Assembly (NCBI GenBank): GCA_951640195.1
Contig: OX621172.1
Location: 1,488,001 to 1,552,000, forward strand
DNA length: 64,000 nt
Direction of reading: 5' to 3'
DNA from: Porpolomopsis calyptriformis
Lineage: Eukaryota > Basidiomycota > Agaricomycetes > Agaricales > Hygrophoraceae
Made by a program: the position numbers and the translations under genes. The notes below the pieces were generated by a model, which saw nothing but the letters and a program-made list of their open reading frames with translations, searched no databases and was not told the origin of the DNA. Below, in pieces: positions 32,610 to 45,100 of this stretch (the first letter of the stretch is position 1; each line of letters begins with the position of its first letter).

Positions 32610-33763
32610 ATGGGTTCTTGTGCTAATCCCCCTATTCCCAACCTCAATGAGATCCTTACAGTTATGAATGACTTGCAGAGGGAAATGGCCAATCTTCAGG
32701 CTTCCAATGCTCAGCAGGTGACAGAGATTCAGAATCTCAATCAACAACTTGCTGCCCAAGCTCAGCCTCAGCCCCCACTGCAACCTCAACCGCAACCTTC
32801 TGCTACTCCCACCATCAAGATAAAGATGGCTAAACCAGACAAGTTTACTGGTTGACAGCAGGACATTGACAAATTTATCAACAGCTGCGAATTATACTTT
32901 ATGGGAAAACTATACCACAACGAACACAACAAACCTGGTCCAAGAAAGAGACCAATGATATGAGAGCCATCAACTGGACTGGCCCAACTGCTACCTGGGC
33001 TGCATTTGTAGCTTGATTCCGATCCATGTTTGAAGGAATCGACAGACAGTCTCACACTCATAATGACATCAAGAATCTCTGCCAGGGAAAGAAGAAGATA
33101 GAAGACTATAATCTATGCTTCAGCGCTCTACAGGTCAATACCAGTTTCAATGATGCCGCCCTCATCGATCTTTACTAAGCTGGACTCAATTCTGAGTTCA
33201 TTGAATTTGTTTACTGACTCCCTGCCATCCCTACCACACTCCAAGAATGGAAGGATGCAACAACATGCTACTAACACCAAAAGGACATTCTTGCCTCACA
33301 GAAACAGTCCTCCACATCCCGACCCCAATACTCTAACCCCTTTCCTGCCCGAGGATTGTCCGTGGCTGCAATGATGACCCGTCAAACAACAGCAGCCCCC
33401 ACAGTCAAAAGAGAAGAGTCTTCCTCTTCTGCCCTTACAATCCCATATGGAAACTGCTATTCCTGCGGCCAACCTGGACACTTTGCGAATGCCTGCCCAA
33501 ACCATGTTGCTAGTGATGCGAAGAATCTATCCAATACCTCTTCCTCACATCGAGGAGGATACTATTGAGGTAGAGGAGGTTACTGAGGATGAGGCCGAGA
33601 TGTACATGTTATGATTGCTGAGCCCAACATAGAGAACGTCAACTCACCTACTACACTGGCAACGAGCGAGACTCCATCGGATATGGTGAAATGTGGTATA
33701 TGTAATTGGTCGGATGATCGAAAGAAGAGGCTAGCAATAGACTTGAAGTCCCAGGGTTTTTGA
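32610..33763 (+). pseudogene. B1 gag with zinc knuckle
   Basis: ATG 32610 (MGSCANPPIPNLNEILTVMND) is conserved as Met in all three family B copies. Domains: a short predicted coiled coil (ANLQASNAQQVTEIQNLNQQ), a Gln/Pro-rich linker, the gag core (KMAKPDKFTG ... FINSCELYFMGK) and the CCHC knuckle CYSCGQPGHFANAC at 33461-33502. The frame ends in SQGF then TGA 33761. B1 has a net indel in gag (1154 nt) as well as several TGA and TAA stops, whereas B2 and B3 gag lengths stay in frame. Confidence 0.85.
33754..33760 (+). promoter_or_regulatory. Candidate -1 frameshift heptamer, B1
   Basis: CAG GGT TTT TGA in the gag frame contains G-GGT-TTT directly before the stop. The -1 frame opens pol (GFLKGLDDS) and runs to 37374. 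It is identical in context to 2991-2997. Confidence 0.7.
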
Positions 33764-35568
33764 AAGGTTTGGATGATTCGCTCAACATTACAGACTATAC
33801 CACTTGATGTACCATTACCCCATGCAATCTATTTCGAATTCTTGGTGCTATCGAAAAGGGCAATTCAGGTCTTACGATGGATGTTTGGATCAAAGCTTCA
33901 GACACTGGCCGATATGTCCCCGCCATGTGTCTTATTAATAGCGGAGCTTCTGGAAACTTTATAGACAAGACCTTTGCAACTCATCACGAATTTACTCTTC
34001 AAGATTTGGAATCCCCAATCCCCATACAGAATACTGATGGGTCAGAGAACCGAGGAGGCCTGATCGTTTTTAACACAGATGTCTGGATAGAAGCTCCAGG
34101 TGGACACATTGAAAGGATCTGTTTGGAAGTGACCGACCTCAGATCCAAGATTGATATTATCCTCAGCTACCCATGGCTCAGAGCTCAAAACCCTAGTATT
34201 AATTGGGAGAAGTTAACACTGGCTCTCAGAGGCAAAGAGGCTTCTCGTCAGTATTGTAGTGGCGAAGCAGAGCCCTCTGTGGTAGAATCAGTCTCACTGG
34301 TGATTATAAGTATTTTAAAATCAGATGAAGCTCAAGCTAGCATGGTGGAGGAAGATATGCGAAAGTTTGTACTGGAGGTCTATTGGAAAGACTATGCTAG
34401 TGTCTTTGCCAAGGAGTCCTTCAATTGCCTTCCACCTCATTCTGAGTTCAATCATGTCATTGACCTCACAGATAACTTCATACCCCAGAATGACATGACT
34501 TATCTGATGTCCCCTCAAGAGATAGAATTCCTAGTGAAATTTTTAGAAGAAAATGTAGTGACTGGATGGATATTCAAAGGATCCTTTCCTCAAGCCGCCC
34601 CCTTCTTCCTAGGAAAGAAAGCTGAAGAAGTCAACGTGAAAGGACAAGACACTGGATACAGACCAATTGAAGACTATCATTATTTGAACCACTTTACAGT
34701 CCCTGATCGTTATCCCCTGCCACTCTTACATCAAATTGTTTAACAACCGAAGTTGCGATCTGCCACCTTATTCACAGTTGTGGACATCCAATGGGGATTT
34801 AACAACATTTGAATCAAAGAAGGTGATGAATGGAAAGCTGCTTTCAATATGGTAAAGGGACTCTTCATTCCAAGAGTAATGTTCTTTGGTCTACGAAATT
34901 GTCTAGCTACATTCTAATGGATAATTGATACGTGATTTGCTGAAGTGCTAAAATCAGGTTGTGTTTTTATCTATATCAATGACGTTCTCATCTGCGGAGA
35001 TGATTTAGAGGAACTGCATTACTGGATGTTCAAAACCCTTGATATCATGAAGAAGAACAAACTCTCCTGTAAACCTGTCAAATGCCAATTTGAGAAGGAA
35101 GAGGTGATCTATCTGGGAATGACTTTGACGAAAGGTCATATTGGAACTAATCCCAAGAAGGTCAAAGCCATAGTTGAATGGCCTGAACCTCAAACTGTCA
35201 AATAACTCCAATCCTTCCTTGGAAGCACAAATTTCTGGAGAAAATACATCAAGGACTTTTCAAAAATCGCCCAACTACTTAACCAGTTACTCTGCAAAGA
35301 TACCATATAGGAATGGACCCCTGAGTAACAACATGCCTGGGATCATTTAAAACACTGCCTCACGAATGCCCCTGTCCTCAAAGTCCCAGACCAGGACCTA
35401 CCGTACTGCTTGGAGACTGATGCCTCTGGATTTGCCTTAGGAGGTATACTGTCTCAGCTACATGGAAATGAATGGAAACCTGTAGGCTTTCACTCAAGAT
35501 CATTAACTCCTGCTGAAAACAAATATCTGACTCACGATGCCGAACTTTTAGCAATAATGGACTATCTC

Positions 35569-35684
35569 AAGACATGGCGACATCTCTTAGAAGGTTCAAG
35601 ACATGGCGACATCTCTTAGAAGGTTCAAGACATGGTGACATCTCTTAGAAGGTTCAAGACATGGTGACATCTCTTAGAAGGTTC
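35569..35684 (+). repeat. Four tandem copies of a 29-bp unit inside B1 RNase H
   Basis: The units are at 35569-35597, 35598-35626, 35627-35655 and 35656-35684, beginning AAGACATGG and ending AAGGTTC; the last two differ from the first two by one CG to TG change. B2 has a single copy at the matching place. Three extra units add 87 bp, a multiple of three, so pol returns to its frame after them. There are no spacers, so this is not a CRISPR array. Confidence 0.95.
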
Positions 35685-37548
35685 AAGACATGACCTTCTA
35701 AGCTGTACCAACAGTCTTGCCCTCAAATATTTCAGTATCGCTCGTGTGTTGTTTGGACGATGCACTCATTGGTCAGAGATTTTATCAAGATACAAGTACA
35801 AAATTGAGTACGTCCCAGGGAGAAAGAACAAAGCCAATGGATTGTCCAGGCACCTGGATTATTTCGATGAAGGTAAAGGTGAGGTGGAAAATGAGATTTT
35901 AATTGCAGAAGACCACTGGATCAATTCAATTGTCAAACTTTCAAAACTGGACTTTTTTGCAAGACTATGCTTCAAGCTACCAATACCAGACAAGATCTCA
36001 CAGAAAATCGAGGATGCCTCATTGTTTTGGGACCAAGCCGATAGGTTGGTTTGTGATGTTGAAGGTTGAATTGTGGTGCCGGAGGAAGTATCTTTGCGCA
36101 CAGATATAATATGACTGTCCCACACCTACCCCCATGCTGGACACCCTAGCATTGAGAAGATAAAGGAGCTGGTGCTCTGAAACTTTGTTTGGGATGGCAT
36201 CTCTCAAGACGTTATCAACTATGTATGGTCCTGTCCTACTTGGAAGCAAAACAAGAATTACCCTTCAAAGCTGACAGGACTCTTACAACCTATACCCCCC
36301 ACTACCAAACCATGGACTGAGATAACTGTCGATCTCATCATTCAATTACCTGACTTGCTTGGATACGATGCCGTGATAGTAGTTATCAATCGATTCATGA
36401 AATGTGCCCACTTTATTCCGACAACTTCCAATCTTTCATCAGAAGGCACTGCCTGACTCTTCTGTGATCATATTTGGAAACACCACAGATGGCCAAAGAA
36501 GATTATTTCTGATCGTGGAGTTCAATTTGCGTCAAAATTCACAGAAGCCCTTAACAAATTTTTAGGAACCATTTCTGGACTTTCTACTGCTTATCACCCT
36601 GAAACTGATAGTCAGACCAAACAAATGAATCAAGAACTTGAGGTCTACCTATGATTTTATACCAACTTTATGCAGGATGACTGGTCTGAATGGCTAGCTT
36701 CCACCGAATTCACTTACAATAATCAACAACACTCTGCCACTTCACAATCACCCTTCTACTTAGAGTATGGCTGTCACCCTCATTTGCCAATCACTATCAA
36801 TTCCCCAAGCAATGTCCCCACAGCAAACACCTTTCATGAACATTTCACGTGTGCTCAGAAGCATGCTGGCGAATCACTATCACATGCTGCAGAATCAATG
36901 AAGAAGTATGCCAATCGAAAACGGAACCTCTCTCCCTCCTTCAAAATCAGAGATTTGGTTTGGTTAGATATCAAGATGACTCAACCTGCCAAGAAACTAG
37001 ATAACCGAAGAACTAGACCATTCAAGATCCTAAAACAAGTGTTGGATCTTGCATATCTTATTGATATCCCTGGAACTTGGAAGCTCCATCCAGTCTTTCA
37101 TGTATCACTCCTGAGACCTAACGTCGAAGATAAGTCACTCCACCCTGATATCACTGATACATCTCAACCTCCCCCAGATTTAATTGAGAATGAAGAAGAA
37201 TATGAAGTCGAATCTATTCTTCAACACTCTAGAGCTAAACGCCGACAAAAGTATTTGGTCAAATGGAAAGGTTATCTGATCGAAGAAGCCACTTGGGAAG
37301 AATGATCGAATATCTTACGACATGCCAAGGAAATTGTGAAGACTTATAAAGACTCAATTCAAACAGCAACTTAACTTGTTTGTCATTATTTGGCTGTCCA
37401 TTTTTGAATTCTATTCTTAGATCTGAGAGGCACTTATAAACTCAGAGTCATTGATATAACTCCATCCAATCTTTTCCCACTTGCGATAACACTACTGTTG
37501 ATCCCAGCATATATACCAACATCAATATCACAGAACTATCATTTGAAA

Positions 37549-38265
37549 ATGCCCGCCTCTTGTACCTCCACACCTGACTGACAGATCGCCACCCAACGTG
37601 CTAGATGAATCCCCTTGTCTACTGCCCGTTCCCCTACCCCCAGTCCCTCCTCTACTACTGTCATCCCCATCTCTAGGCAATTACACTGACAACGTCATTT
37701 GACCACCACCGAACTTCTCAGCAACAGCCTGACTCCACCTCCCGAAGACCCCAACATCACCATTGCCCACCTAAATGTCAACAATGAAAGCATCGGACAA
37801 TGGAATTGTGAGTTGCGAGCAGAGCTGATAGCATTGAAAGCAGAGTTAAAGTTGTCAGAAAGATGTATCATATTTTGGAAGGACAGTCACAATGCGATCG
37901 AGTGCAAACTCTGGATGCTCGAACAAGAAAAGAAACAGAACTGGGTCGATTGCAGGAATACCACCACCCGCGCCATCATTGCCCAAATGTTGGTAGACTG
38001 TTAAGCCATCGAAGGCTTGATGTGACAAGAACTTGCAACAAGGGAGATTCTCATTGAATATGGGAGATCGGTTGAAAACCCTATTGACCTTGACTTAGAA
38101 TACCCAGATAATGACGAGAGTGTCACCACCGTCCCCTCCCCCACCCAGCTGACTTCAGAAGTCGATCCTATCGCTTCCCTCTCAGTGGCCATCGAGGCCC
38201 CCGCCACTGAGGAAATCCAGACCCAGGCCTCGGAGAACGAAACAACTGACATCGCCCAAGTCTGA
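37549..38265 (+). pseudogene. B1 third ORF between pol and 3' LTR
   Basis: ATG 37549 (MPASCTSTPD) opens 238 codons to TGA 38263-38265, starting 175 bp after the pol stop. It has a Pro/Ser/Thr-rich N-terminus (STARSPTPSPSSTT), a central predicted coiled coil (ELRAELIALKAELKLSERC; ECKLWMLEQEKKQNWVDC), and an acidic C-terminus (YPDNDESVTTV; EAPATEEIQTQAS). Stops are TGA at Arg-like places and a TAA. B2 carries the homologous frame at 42028-41316 with the same three-part plan, so the protein is a real family component. No signal peptide or membrane helix is seen. Function unknown. Confidence 0.65.
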
Positions 38266-38299
38266 AATTTGGGTTGAATTTCCTGAAAAGCAAGGTGTA

Positions 38300-38711
38300 T
38301 GTCACAGACGTAATTTTTCATTCCTTCTCTATGTTAGTCATTGTAGCTTAGTCGGACTTGTCTTATCTTTACTTGAGATTCCCCACAATTACACTATGGG
38401 ATTCCCTATAGCCTTACCTTTTTCATTTACCTTAGATAGGATACATTTCATTTCCGACTACTTATGTTTCATCCCTTCACATGCTCTGTCTCTTATTATG
38501 CTTATCTTTTACTTGACCGCATGTACTCCTCATTGTAACACTGACTCATCCGCAGTACATAGTTAGTATATAAACCCCTAGTTAGTCATACTCAGACCTT
38601 AAGTCTGATTCCTCATTAGACATCCCAATAACTAGGACTTGAGACATCATCATCGTCTTGGGACAGAATACTCCGAAGTAAAACTGTCTCAACAACAACC
38701 AGTTTATAACA
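38300..38711 (+). repeat. Element B1 3' LTR
   Basis: The 412-bp LTR runs from TGTCACAG to TTATAACA and is followed by CTGAG, the CpG-decayed partner of the left target duplication CCAAG. Confidence 0.95.
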
Positions 38712-40892
38712 CTGAGACTATGCTTTCAGGAAGGCCCTGAAGCCTTACTACTTCTTTTAAGTAGATCCATGAAAGCTCTGATGCTTTCATTTTGGTATTC
38801 ACCAGTATCAGGTGGATTATTGATGTCATTCAACAAATAACTACCCATAGGTAATTGTACCTATCAATTTTGGGAAACAGACCAATAAAGTCCATTCCAA
38901 TTGATTGCCACAGTTTCATGGGTATGGGTAAAGAATGCAACAGTCCTGTTGGGTGCTGCATATCATCTTTCGATGTTTGACAAGTCTAACATGACTTGCA
39001 GAATTGTTTAACATGACTAAATATTTTTGGCCACTAGTACCATCATCTTATGTAGTCGGTGGTACGTTGTGGACTAAAATGGCCCACTATTGAATGTGCT
39101 TGATCAATGATCAGGCCAAAATTTGATTCTTGTCCCATCTTTGCAGATGGGATACATAGTACTTCCTCTCCCCCAAAGTTTTTGGACCAAATCAGGCCTT
39201 CACAGACAGTGAACACCTTATAGTGATCAGGGTTTTTAAGAACATTGCTGAATAATGCATTGGATTTGTATCCTCTGCAAATCGCTACTGTCAGTGATTC
39301 ATCATGCTGTATACGAGTATGCAAGTTCTCTCCCCGTTTATGGGATTGGAATATTGTTGGATTGTCTGGGGACAATCTCAATTTTTTTATCAGTTCCATT
39401 TCTGGAATCGGAACTAGCATGAGTGCTGCCACTTGTGCATCTCTATCTTCTTCTCTTTCAAGGAGACGATTGCTTTGGCATTATTGAATGTCTTTGACAA
39501 CCTGGATAGCCTTCATTTCAATAGCTCCAGTATCAATTTCATTTAGACGATCCCAAGGGAGATCATCTTTTTCAGGGTCTAGACATATATCTATGTCTAT
39601 GTAGTTGCTCATAGGATGAGTATCATACCATGTATCACTTTCATAATAACGTGATAGCGCATCGGCAACTTTATTCAGTTGCCCTTTGACGTATGTTATG
39701 TCAATGTCAAATCTTGAAAGGTATTCCATCCAATGAGCTTGTCAGCTAGACAGGCATCTTTGCGTCTTGAAAAACTCAAGAGCTTGATGGTTGGTCACAA
39801 TGTGAACCTGATATCCTATTAGTTTGTCCTCCCATTTAAGGAGGGCTTTGAGTATCGCGATTGTTTCATGCTCGAACATATGATAATTTCATTGAGCATC
39901 CATAAACTTTTGTGACATAAATCCTGCTGGTCTGCAGGCTTGCCAGGTAGGACCTTGTCTATACATTGCACTGATGCCATGTATCGAGGCGTTGTAGATG
40001 ACCCATATAGGTTTATCTTTCTTGTGACATATTGGTACTAGTATAGGTGTCAAGCAGCATATCTGCTTTATCGATTCAAAGCATTTATTGTGGATTGGTC
40101 TCCACATGAACAGTTGTCCATTTGACATCATGGCTGCTAACGGCCCTGTATAACTTGAGATATCTAGCAGGAAATGCACTAGATATTGTATGAATCCTAT
40201 AAATTTCTGGATATCATTGTAATTGCATGGTTGTTGCCAATCACGTATTCTCGCCATTTTATTGGTGTCTGCATGTAGCCCTTTGTCATCTATCTTATGA
40301 CCTAGACAGTCGATAACATCGGTGTACAGTTTGCACTTCTCCTCTTAGAGGTAGAACTTGTATTCTCATAGTTTACCAAACACGAGACCCAAGTGTTTTT
40401 CATGCTCCAAGATGGAAGCACTATAGACAAATAGATCATTGAGATATGCATGCATGAATATGCCGATGAAATCTTGAAAGATCATTGTTACAGTATTACC
40501 TGCTGGAATGTAGCGGGTGCATTGCAGTCTCCTATCTGCATTGTATAGCTCATGTAGGTGCTATATATAGTTGCAAATGCACTCTTATGCATGTCTTCAG
40601 GTACTGTCTGTACCTGCTCATAGGTATCCAATAAGTCGATTTTTGACCTTATCATTCTGCCGGCCACATCATATCTGATCTGGTCTTGGTCTGGAAAGGG
40701 CATAATATCCTTCAAAGTATTGTCGTTGCATTTACAACAATCAATTGGCATCCGTAGAGTGCCATTCTTTTTTAGAATGCACAGCATTGGAGCTGCTTGA
40801 TCAGTTTACACCAATTCCCACCATCCGGCACACATATACTGCACAATATTTGCCATAAGCTGAAGCTTTAGTGAGTCCAGACATCTTGGTAG
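38712..40892 (-). pseudogene. Element G RT, RNase H and integrase N-terminal half
   Basis: From the B2 edge: RCLDSLKLQLMANIVQYMCA, CILKKNGTLRMPIDCCKCND, then PEDMHKSAFATIYSTYMSYT (RT palm), and the catalytic box near 40440, Y-L-N-D in place of Y-L-D-D. RT connection: KMARIRDWQQPCNYNDIQKF. RNase H: YNASIHGISAMYRQG (Asp to Asn), HETIAILKALLKWEDKL, and VTNHQALEFFKTQ. Next come the start of integrase (QAHSIVGHFSPQRTTDYIR, near 39050) and the core front (QSIGMDFIGLFPKIDRYNYL near 38890), up to GLPESIVS at the B1 edge. The last residues before the insertion match the first after it at 31858. Heavily decayed. Confidence 0.8.
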
Positions 40893-41281
40893 TGTTATAA
40901 ACTGGTTGTCGATGAGATGGTTTTACTTTGAAGAGCTCTGTCCCAAGACAATGGTAATGTCTCAAGTCCTAGTTATTGGGTTGTTAACGAGGAATCAGAC
41001 TTAAAGTCTGAGTACAACTAACTAGGGTTTTATATACTGACTACGCTACTGTGGATGAGTCAGTGTTTACATGAGGAATATATGTGACGAGTAGAGATAA
41101 GCATGATAGAAGACTTGGAGCATGTGAAGAGATGAAACATAATCATCGGAAATGAAAAGTGTCCTATCTAGGGTAAATGAAAAGATACAAGATTGTGGGG
41201 AATCCCAAACAAAGATAAGACAAATCCGACTAAGCAATGATGACTAACATAGAGAAGGAATGAAAATTTACGTCTGTGACA
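40893..41281 (-). repeat. Element B2 3' LTR
   Basis: This 389-bp LTR, plus-strand ends TGTTATAA and GTGACA, is preceded by GGTAG. It is almost identical to 47283-47671. Confidence 0.96.
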
Positions 41282-41315
41282 TACACCTTGTCTTTCAGGA
41301 AATTTGACCCGAATT

Positions 41316-42028
41316 TCAGATCTGGGTGATGTCGGTCGTTTCATCCTCTAAGGCCTGGGTCTGGATTTCCTCAGTGGCGGGGGCCTCGACGACCACTGAG
41401 AGGGAAGCAATGGGGGTGGCTTCCGAAGCCACTTCGATGGGGGAAGGGGCTTGGACTGTTGTGACGTCATCGTTGTTGCTCAGGTACTCCAGGTCGAGGT
41501 CGATAGGGTATTCAACCGATCTCCCATACTCGATTAATATTTCTGTCATTGCGAGGTCTCGTTGGGCTCGAAGGAAATCTTCCCTGGAGAGTCGCTCAGC
41601 CCAACGACTCTCTTCTACAAGCTTGACGATAATGGTGTGGGTGGTGACATCATAGCAATCTACCCATGTTTGCTTCTTTTGTTGTTGGAGCTCCCAAACC
41701 TTGAGCTCACTATTATCCCAATGGTTCTTCCAGAATGTGATGCTTTTTTGTAGCAACTCATTCTCAGCTTTCAGGACGTCACATTCTTCATGAAGTTCTC
41801 AGTTCCAGTTGCTGATGCTGTTGCTATGGACCGTAAGACGGGATCTTCGGGGGGAGGAGTTCATCCCACAAAGAAGTCTTCTGCACGAGAATGAGCCTGT
41901 CGACGCAATTGTCGAGGAAACGAAGTAGTAGTGGAGGGACTGGGGGTAGGGGAATGGAGGGCGGATGAGGGGATTCATCCAGCATATCAGATGGCGACTT
42001 GAGGAGAGGGAGATCGAGTGGCGGGCAT
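41316..42028 (-). pseudogene. B2 third ORF between pol and 3' LTR
   Basis: This is the homologue of the B1 third ORF. ATG 42028 (MPATRSPSPQ), a Ser/Pro/Thr-rich start, coiled coil (ELHEECDVLKAENELLQKS; KVWELQQQKKQTWVDC), a helical part (SREDFLRAQRDLAMTEILI) and the acidic tail EAPATEEIQTQALEDE to a stop at 41316. The total is 713 nt, so one frameshift lies between the Pro-rich and coiled-coil parts, near 41800-41840. It shares long identical stretches with B1 (EILIEYGRSVE, PIDLDLEY). Function unknown. Confidence 0.65.
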
Positions 42029-42190
42029 TGTTAAATGATAGTTTTCGACGTTAGTATTGGGAACTATGAAGTGTCGTCGAAGGTGGGGAAAGATTGGATG
42101 GAGTTGTATCAATGACTCTGAGTTTATAAGGGCCTTTCGGATCTAAGAATAGAATTCAAAAAATGGACAGCTGGAATGATGACAAACGAG

Positions 42191-45100
42191 TTAAGTCGCC
42201 GTTTGAATTGAGTCTTCGTAAGTCTTCACAATTCCCTTGGCGTGTCGTAAGATGTTCGATTGTTCTTCCCAAGTGGCTTCTTCAATCAGATAACCTTTCC
42301 ATTTGACCAAATATTTTCGTCGGCGTTTAGCTCCAGAGTGTTGAAGAATAGATTCTACTTCATATTCTTCTTTGTTCTCGATCAGATCTGGGGGAGGTCG
42401 AGACATATCAGTGATATCAGGGTGGAGCAACTTATCTTTGACATTTGGTCTCAGGAGTGATATGTGAAAGACTGGGTGGAGTTTCCAAGTTCCGGGGATA
42501 TCAATGAGATATGCAAGATCCGATACTTGTTTCAGGATCTTGAATGGTCCAGTCCTTCAGTTATCCAGCTTCTTGGCAGGTCGAGTCGTCTTGATATTCC
42601 TGGTATCCAACCAAACCAAATCTCTGACCTTGAAGGAGGGAGAGAGTTTCCGTTTTCGATCACCATACTTCTTCATCGATTCTGCAGCATGTGATAGTGA
42701 TTCGCCAGCATTCTTCTGAGCACGCGTGAGACGTTCGTGAAAGGTGTTTGCTGTGGGGACGTTACTTGGAGGTTCGATAATAATCGGCAAATGAGGATGA
42801 CAGCCATATTCTAAGTAGAAGGGTGATTGTGAAGTGGCAGAGTGTTGTCGATTATTGTAAGTGAATTCAGCAGAAGCCAGCCATTCGGACCAGTCATCTT
42901 GCATGAAATTGGTATAAAATCATAGGTAGACCTCAAGTTCTTGGTTCATTCGTTCAGTCTGACCATCGGTTTCAAGATGATAAGCAGTAGACAGTCCAGA
43001 AATGGTTCCTAGAAGTTTATTAAGAGCTTCTGTGAATTTCGATGCAAATTGAACTCCACGATCAGAAATGATCTTCTTTGGCCATCCATGATGTTTCCAG
43101 ATGTGATCATGGAAGAGTTGGGCAGCACCTTCTGATGAGAGATTGGAAGTCGTCGGAATAAAATGGGCACGTTTCGTAAAGTGATCAACGACGACCATTA
43201 CAGCATCATATCCAAGCAAGTTAGGTAGTTGAACAATGAGATCGATGGTAATCTCAGTCCATGGTTCAGTAGTGGGGGATATAGGTTGTAGGAGTCCTGT
43301 CGGCTTCGAAGGGTAATTCTTGTTTTGCTGACAAGCAGGGCAAGACTGTATGTAGTTGATAACGTCTTGAGAGACACCATCCCAAACAAAGTTTCAGAGC
43401 ACCAGCTCCTTCGTCTTCTCAATGCCAGAGCATGGGGGTAGGCGTGGGACAGTCATATTATGTCTGTGCGCAAAGATACTTCCTCTGGCACCACAATTTG
43501 ACCTTCAACATCGCGAACCAACCCATTGGCTTGGTCCCAAAACAATGAGGCATCCTTGATTTTCTGTGAGATCTTGTCCAGTATCAGTAGCTTGAAGCGT
43601 AATTTTGCAAAAAAGTCTGGTTTCGAAAGTTTGACGATCGAATTGATCTAGTGATCATTCGCAATTAAAATCTCATTTTCCACCTTGCCTTTACCTCCAT
43701 TGAAATAATCCGGGCGCCTGGACAATCCATCGGCTTTGTTCTTTCTCCCTGGGATGTACTCAATTTTGTACTCGTATCTTGCTAAAATCTCTGACCAACA
43801 AGTGCATCGTCCAAACAACACATGAGCAGTACTGAAATATTTGAGGGCAAGACTGTCAGTGTGAATCAGAAGGTCATGTCATGAACCTTCTAGAAGATGT
43901 CGCCATGCATTGAGACAGTCTATTATCGCCAGAAGCTCAGCATTGTGAGTCAGATAATTCTTTTCAGCAGGGGTCAAGGATCTTGAGTGAAAGCCTACGG
44001 GTTTCCAGTCATTACCATGCAGCTGAGACAGTATACCTCCTAAGGCAAATCCAGAGGCATCAGTCTCTAAGCAATATGGCAGGTCTTGATCTGGTATTTC
44101 AAGGACAGGGGCATTTGTGAGGGAGTACTTCAATTGATCAAAGGCGTGTTGTTGTTTGGGAATCCATTCCCATATAGCATCTTTGTGGAGTAACTGGTTG
44201 AGTGGCTGGGCGATTTCTGAAAAGTCCTTGATGTATTTTCTCCAGAAATTTGCACTTCCGAGGAAGGATTGGAGCTGTTTGATGGTCTGAGGTTTGGGCC
44301 ATTCGGCTATGGCTTTGACCTTTTTGGGATTGGTCCCGATATGACCTTTCGATAAAGTCATTCCCAGATAGATCACCTCTTCCTTCTCGAATTAACATTT
44401 GACAGGTTTACAGGAGAGTTTGTGTTTCTTCATGATATCAAGGGTTTTGAACATCCAGTAACGCAATTCCTCTAGATCGTCTCCGCAGATGAGAATGTCA
44501 TCGATATAGATAAAAACACAACCTGATTTCAGCACTTCAGCAAATCATGTATCGATCATCCATTGGAACATAGCTGGAGAATTTCGTAGACCAAAGAACA
44601 TCACTCTTGGAACATAAAGTCCTTCGACCGTAAGGAAGGCAGCTTTCCATTTGTCACCTTCTTTAGTACGAATGTTGTTGAATCCCCATTGGATATCCAC
44701 AACTGTGAATAACGCAGCAGATCGGAGTTTTGGTTGTTGAATGATCTGGTGCAGGAGAGGTAGGGGATAACAGTCGGGAACTGTAAAGTGATTTAAATAA
44801 CGATAGTCTTCGATCAGTCTATATCCAGCATCTTGTCCTTTCACATTGATGTCTTCAGCTTTCTTGCTTAGGAAGAAGGGAGCAGCTTGAGGCGAAGAAC
44901 CTTTGAATATTCGTCCAGTAGCCACGTTTTCAGCTAGAAACTTCTTCAAATATTCTATCTCTTGAGGGGACATCGGATAAGTCACGTCAGTTTGAGGCAC
45001 GAAGTCATCTCTGAGATCAATGATGTGATCGAACTTGGAATGAGGTGGAAGGCAATCGAAGGACTCTTTGGCAAAGACACTAGCATAGTCTTTCCAATAG

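Larger units (their letters stand above)
33754..37374 (+). pseudogene. B1 pol: protease, RT, RNase H, integrase, chromodomain
   Basis: One frame of 1207 codons. The protease active site reads L-I-N-S-G-A-S-G (Asp to Asn; B2 keeps L-I-D-S-G). The RT box at 34972-34983 reads Y-I-N-D (B2 keeps Y-I-D-D, codons ATC GAT against ATC AAT here). RNase H has ETDASGFALGGILSQ and is interrupted by four 29-bp tandem units (35569-35684). Integrase has HTYPHAGHPSIEK (H-H-C-C finger, with Cys changes: CPTWKQNK has lost one Cys), ITVDLIIQLP, IISDRGVQFASKF and STAYHPETDSQT. A chromodomain (KYLVKWKGYLIEEATWEE) closes it. There are many stops at Arg and Gln codons. Inactive. Confidence 0.9.
31859..38711 (+). mobile_element. 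Complete Ty3/gypsy chromovirus, element B1 (6853 bp)
   Basis: LTRs of 412 bp lie at 31859-32270 and 38300-38711, with internal order self-complementary primer site, gag, -1 shift site, pol with chromodomain, third ORF. It is inserted in the integrase gene of G. The two LTRs differ at about 20 positions and every difference is a transition, most being TG in one and CA or CG in the other. It is more decayed than B2, hence older. Pol keeps its frame over 3621 nt, including an in-frame 87-bp expansion. Confidence 0.95.

Noticed and set aside
35569..35684. CRISPR-like array
   Set aside because: The 29-bp units are directly adjacent with no spacers, lie inside a retroelement RNase H, and the organism is a eukaryote.
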